Below, piece after piece: positions 4,661-5,287 of a stretch of 5,287 bases of DNA. How positions within the stretch are numbered: position 1 is the stretch's first letter; each line of letters starts with the position of its first letter. Below the pieces are notes generated by a model that worked only from the letters and a program-made list of their open reading frames with translations, was not told where the DNA came from and searched no databases. Origin of the DNA: WHSM01 sp050701635 (GTDB lineage: Bacteria > Actinomycetota > Actinomycetes > Mycobacteriales > Micromonosporaceae); the NCBI GenBank assembly GCA_050701635.1, contig JBOGDF010000372.1, positions 1 through 5,287 on the forward strand. Reading direction: 5' to 3'. The position numbers and the translations under genes were made by a program.

Positions 4661-5287
4661 GGCCTACCCGGGCCGAGGGGCGCCGCCGGGTGCTGTTCGA
4701 GGGGCTGGAGTCGCTGCCCGGCAGTGACGTGGTCCGTTCGCCGGCCCCGACCGCGTTCGCCACCCGGCTCGGCGCCAACCGGGCCCTCGAGGAGGTACGC
4801 CGCCGCCTGCTGCTCGCCGAGCTCGACACCGCGCGGCTGGACGCCGTACTCGCCGAGTCCTGGCGGCACGCCGCCGGCTACAGCCTGGTGACCTGGACCG
4901 ACCGTACGCCCGACGACGCGGTTGCCGACATCGCGTCGTTGGACAGCTCGTTCATGAGCGAGGCGCCGACAGGGGAGCTGGACTGGGAGCCGGAGAACAC
5001 CGACGCCGCCCAGATACGCGCGGCCGAGCACGCGATGGTGCTGCGCGGCTGGGACCGGCTCAACGTCGCGGCCCGGCACGACGCGACCGGGCAGGTGGTC
5101 GCCTGGACCACGCTGGGGCTCGCGGGCGAGTCCGACGAGCACGTCTGGCAGCAGATCACGCTGGTACGCCCGGACCACCGCGGACACCGGCTCGGCACCG
5201 TGGTGAAGCTGGAGAATCTGGCGCTGGCGCGCCGCGCGTGGCCGCGGATGAAGCGGATCGACACGTTCAACGCGACGGTCAACGACC
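4651..5287 (+). pseudogene. Tandem-GNAT acetyltransferase lacking most of its N-terminal domain (also cut by right edge)
   Basis: An open frame follows an in-frame TAG at 4648-4650 and runs to the window end (212 complete codons visible). The early part (RRRVLFEGLES, PAPTAFATRLGANRALEEVR, LDTARLDAVLAESW) looks like the end of a first GNAT domain and the linker of the two-domain, roughly 400-aa actinobacterial acetyltransferases. A second GNAT domain follows, with ITLVRPDHRGHRLGTVVK as the acetyl-CoA-binding motif A and RIDTFNATVND as the usual next segment. About 100 or more residues of the first domain are absent, and the PLP enzyme gene occupies the place where they should be. Possible restarts are GTG at 4654 (no ribosome site) and GTG at 4690 (GAGGGG 9 nt upstream), so a single-domain protein might still be made. 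GNAT membership is firm; loss of function is inferred. The substrate is unknown. Confidence 0.72.

Noticed and set aside
4643..4891. Separate small plus-strand protein at the right end
   Set aside because: It is out of frame with the GNAT-coding sequence, and its composition (Ser/Pro/Arg/Gly) is typical of a shadow frame.

Overview
The window is GC-rich DNA with strongly G/C-biased third codon positions, GTG as well as ATG starts, and gene families typical of Actinomycetota. The mix of type VII (ESX-like) secretion-substrate-like small helical proteins, an Lrp/AsnC regulator and a Cds1-type PLP enzyme suggests a filamentous actinomycete, perhaps Micromonosporaceae. That placement is inference; nothing here fixes the genus.

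Left part (1-1605, minus strand): a three-gene cluster read right to left. The first gene encodes a 247-aa protein with an EspC/WXG-like helical N-terminus, a YxxxD motif, a proline hinge and four copies of a 15-residue repeat (consensus TPGPGSVKVADAxNA). The second encodes a 121-aa WXG/PPE-like helical protein. The third overlaps it by GTGA and runs off the left edge; it has a short helical head and a long proline-rich tail. The second and third look like two halves of one PPE-like helical domain. No secretion machinery gene lies in the window.

Centre (1606-3389): a 140-bp divergent intergenic region holds a perfect 20-bp palindrome. It separates the substrate cluster from a rightward Lrp/AsnC regulator of 151 aa. 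The regulator converges, with only 15 bp between stop codons, on a leftward secreted lipase of 390 aa with a signal peptide and an intact Ser/Asp/His set.

Right part (3390-5287): a second divergent intergenic region carries a consensus TTGACA on the lipase side together with a 6-bp-arm inverted repeat. On the other side a TANNNT box lies exactly 7 nt before the ATG of the PLP enzyme, as expected of a leaderless gene. The PLP enzyme (363 aa) is cysteine-synthase-like and best matches the actinobacterial L-cysteine desulfhydrase Cds1. Directly after its stop comes a tandem-GNAT acetyltransferase reading frame that lacks most of its first domain. An in-frame TAG and an IS-end-like sequence mark the junction, so it is probably a 5'-truncated remnant. 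It continues past the right edge.

How the genes fit together: the left cluster is probably an export-substrate operon. The Lrp-like regulator probably controls itself, the divergent cluster, or both, through the palindrome. A link between the regulator and the cysteine-catabolic enzyme is possible but only inferred. No tRNA, rRNA, CRISPR array or complete insertion sequence was seen.
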